This document shows positions 29,810-31,325 of a stretch of 31,325 nt of DNA, in pieces. The notes under the pieces are model-generated. The model worked only from the letters and a program-made list of their open reading frames with translations, did no database searches and had not been told where the DNA came from. The DNA is from Bacilli bacterium (GTDB lineage Bacteria; Bacillota_I; Bacilli_A; RF39; UBA660): assembly GCA_017476705.1 (NCBI GenBank), contig JAFUZI010000036.1:1-31325 (forward strand), read 5' to 3'. A program made the position numbers and the translations under genes. How positions within the stretch are numbered: the first letter of the stretch is position 1; each line of letters starts with the position of its first letter.

Positions 29810-30754
29810 ATGCTTAAACAATATATATTAAAAAAAGTAATTATTTCACTTGCATTTTTATTTAGTATAATGCTTATTTATGTTACACCAACTAAAGAAT
29901 TTCAATTTAAAACAGAACTTAACTATATAGAAAATAATAGTGTAAGTGCTATATATTTAATGGATGCTAATAATTATATTGCTCTTACTAAAATAAAAAC
30001 TAAAAATAAAAAAGTAGAAGATAAGGCAAGAGAACTACTTAATGCATTAATTAAAGATGGCGAAGGTGAAGAGGATATACCAAGTGGTTTTAAATCATTT
30101 ATTTCAAGTGATACCAAGATAAATGCAATAAAATATGAATCCGGTACAATAAAAGTCGATTTTTCAAGTGAACTTTTAGATACAAAAATAGAGTATGAGG
30201 AAAAAATAATTGAGGCAATTGTTTATACATTGACAAGTATTGATGGTGTTTTTAAAGTAATCATTTATGTTGATGGTGATATTTTATCACGTTTACCTAA
30301 ATCAGGTATAAATCTGCCTTCAACATTAGATAAATCATATGGTATTAATAAGGAATATAGTGTTAATTCATATAAAGATATAAATAAAGTTACAACCTAT
30401 TATGTTGCTAAATATAATAATGAATCATATTATGTACCTGTAACAAAGTATATTAATGATTCTAGAGAAAAAATTAAAATAATAATAGATAATTTATCTT
30501 CATCAAATGTCTCAAATACGAATTTGATGAGTTATTTAAATAGTAATACAGTATTATTATCATCTGATATAGAAGATGAATTTATGAAACTCGTCTTTAA
30601 TCAATATATATTTAATGATTTATCAACAAAAAATATATTGGAAGAAGTTATATATACAATATCTTTATCAGTAGAGGCTAATTATGACGTTAAAGAAGTG
30701 ATATTTGATGTAAATAATGAAGAAATTTATAAAAGTGTTATCAAAAGTACTTGA
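29810..30754 (+). CDS. gerM: GerM family spore protein with two GerMN domains
   Basis: This 314-aa extracytoplasmic protein is related to Bacillus GerM, which joins the mother-cell side of the SpoIIIA-SpoIIQ channel assembly and affects germination. After an N-terminal hydrophobic segment (about residues 9-26) come two GerMN repeats. The first (about 40-185) contains SAIYLMDANNYIALTKI, INAIKYESGTIKVDFSSELLD, and a TLTSIDGVFKVIIYVDG strand; the second (about 195-314) has VTTYYVAKYNNESYYVPVTKYI and SVEANYDVKEVIFDVNNEEI. The Bacillus protein is a lipoprotein; no Cys follows the signal here, so it is probably membrane-anchored. The stop is TGA, showing UGA is not recoded. Confidence 0.85.
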   Translation: MLKQYILKKVIISLAFLFSIMLIYVTPTKEFQFKTELNYIENNSVSAIYLMDANNYIALTKIKTKNKKVEDKARELLNALIKDGEGEEDIPSGFKSFISSDTKINAIKYESGTIKVDFSSELLDTKIEYEEKIIEAIVYTLTSIDGVFKVIIYVDGDILSRLPKSGINLPSTLDKSYGINKEYSVNSYKDINKVTTYYVAKYNNESYYVPVTKYINDSREKIKIIIDNLSSSNVSNTNLMSYLNSNTVLLSSDIEDEFMKLVFNQYIFNDLSTKNILEEVIYTISLSVEANYDVKEVIFDVNNEEIYKSVIKST

Positions 30755-30779
30755 ATTATTTAAAAATATGGTATATAAT
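30751..30779 (+). promoter_or_regulatory. Promoter of tRNA-Arg (TTGAAT-17-TATAAT)
   Basis: TTGAAT (30751-30756) overlaps the gerM stop. TATAAT is at 30774-30779, spacer 17 bp. An inverted repeat, TTGTTC-attt-GAACAA, lies at 30784-30799 between the start and the tRNA. Confidence 0.75.
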
Positions 30780-30802
30780 TGATTTGTTCATTTGAACAAG
30801 TC

Positions 30803-30879
30803 GTCCTCTTAGCTCAGCTGGATAGAGCACTCGCCTTCTAAGCGAGCGGTCACAAGTTCGAATCTTGTAGGGGACACCA
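30803..30879 (+). tRNA. tRNA-Arg (anticodon UCU)
   Basis: The 77-nt sequence folds as a cloverleaf. The acceptor arm is GTCCTCT with AGGGGAC (one G-U), the D arm has AGCTCAGCTGGATAGAGC, the anticodon stem is CTCGC/GCGAG with loop CTTCTAA (anticodon TCT), and the T arm is ACAAG-TTCGAAT-CTTGT. Discriminator A is followed by an encoded CCA (30877-30879). It reads AGA, the main Arg codon in this AT-rich DNA. Confidence 0.95.
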
Positions 30880-30889
30880 TTTTAGAAAT

Positions 30890-30917
30890 AAAGAAACTTT
30901 AAAGTTTCTTTTTTTTT
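30890..30917 (+). terminator. Intrinsic terminator after tRNA-Arg
   Basis: AAAGAAAC (30890-30897) pairs with GTTTCTTT (30904-30911), loop TTTAAA, ending in a T run. Confidence 0.85.
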
Positions 30918-30920
30918 ATC

Positions 30921-30949
30921 TTGATTTAAGTATTAAGATATGTTAGAAT
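30921..30949 (+). promoter_or_regulatory. Promoter (TTGATT-17-TGtTAGAAT)
   Basis: TTGATT (30921-30926), 17 bp, TAGAAT (30944-30949) with an extended TG at 30941-30942. It serves the gene starting at 30981. Confidence 0.65.
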
Positions 30950-30980
30950 ATAAAACTGTATTTGTTAGAGGGTTGGTATA

Positions 30981-31325
30981 ATGTTTGATAATTATCGTAA
31001 AGACTTATATTTTAAAAAATTAAATATACTATATAATGAGGGCATAAAAAATAATAAAGTTTTTAAATTTGATAATGTTTTTTATGAAAAATTAGATAAG
31101 ATTTTTGTAAATACATTACCATTTTCTATATATATTAAGTATTTAAAATCAAATTCTAAGGATGATTGTTGGTTAAATACAAGCTTATATATGTTTATAG
31201 CTCTTGATGATGTTGTATTAGTACGTGCTAATAATAAAAATTTAGAGTATGCTTATGGTAAAAATGAATCAAGATATGGTTGGGTTGAAGATGAATTATA
31301 TGTATATGATCCATCACTTCTTGCT
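30981..31325 (+). CDS. Hypothetical protein, 3' end beyond the window
   Basis: The reading frame from ATG 30981 runs open to the window end (115 codons), so the C-terminus is not seen. AGAGGGTTGG gives a moderate ribosome site. The product looks soluble. It has an aromatic- and Asn-rich start (MFDNYRKDLYFKKL), then DDCWLNTSLYMFIALDDVVLVRA and a GWVEDELYVYDPSLL segment. A lone Cys before WLN suggests, without proof, a Cys-dependent fold. I do not recognise the family. It has its own promoter. Confidence 0.7.
   Translation, partial: MFDNYRKDLYFKKLNILYNEGIKNNKVFKFDNVFYEKLDKIFVNTLPFSIYIKYLKSNSKDDCWLNTSLYMFIALDDVVLVRANNKNLEYAYGKNESRYGWVEDELYVYDPSLLA

Noticed and set aside
1..31325. CRISPR array or transposon
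   Set aside because: No regularly spaced repeats of CRISPR size, transposase gene or paired terminal inverted repeats with target duplications were seen on reading both strands.
1..31325. UGA read as tryptophan (mycoplasma code)
   Set aside because: Trp is encoded by TGG throughout, and UGA ends prpC and gerM at the expected family lengths.

Overview
The window is a compact, very AT-rich chromosome segment of a low-GC, Gram-positive, spore-forming member of the Bacillota. The gene families and gene order point to a Bacilli-like or RF39/Erysipelotrichia-like gut lineage, but this placement is inference. The lipoteichoic acid synthase, DnaB/DnaI helicase loading pair, T-box leader, PrpC/PrkC pair, and SpoIIIAH, GerE and GerM relatives support it. 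UGA serves as a stop codon (prpC, gerM), so this is not the mycoplasma code. Almost every gene is on the + strand.

Layout. Positions 1-565 are compositionally foreign: hand counts give 31/60 and 34/60 G+C in two lines, against 12/60 in the line at 1201. They carry the 3' part of an ORF6N-domain gene on the minus strand, which stops abruptly at 565. Next come an SOS-box promoter, a complete ORF6N protein with a phospholipase-D-like tail (658-1542), and an unrecognised gene (1589-2383) with an in-frame Cys/His-rich extension after its stop. From 2629 onward the genes look like core chromosome: an L,D-transpeptidase lipoprotein, a YebC/YeeN-family regulator, GlyRS, a lipoteichoic-acid-synthase-type enzyme with a small membrane partner, GluRS, and a membrane-anchored GH25 muramidase.

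Positions 11634-16834 hold a shortened division/cell-wall (dcw) operon, mraZ-rsmH-ftsL-PBP, headed by a MraZ operator of four GTGG repeats at exact 10-bp spacing and ending in a prepilin-like gene. Positions 16842-22194 hold rlmN-prpC-prkC-rsgA-rpe-lipoprotein, tightly overlapped and close to the Bacillus order. A second, large pilin-like surface protein follows, then dnaB-dnaI, a threonine-type T-box controlling a small unknown gene plus thrS, a sporulation cluster (spoIIIAH-like, gerE, gerM), tRNA-Arg(UCU), and a partial unknown gene at the window end.

Expression signals are unusually uniform. Many promoters have a TATAAT box, often with an extended TGn, only 15-19 nt upstream of the ATG, so mRNA leaders are very short. 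Shine-Dalgarno sequences are often of the AGGTGAT type. Intrinsic terminators commonly begin inside the stop codon of the gene they end.

The most unusual observation is a shared palindrome (AGGTCG-MAAWTTK-CGACCT) inside the coding regions of both ORF6N genes. A related palindrome lies at the same protein position in the truncated copy, exactly where the composition changes.
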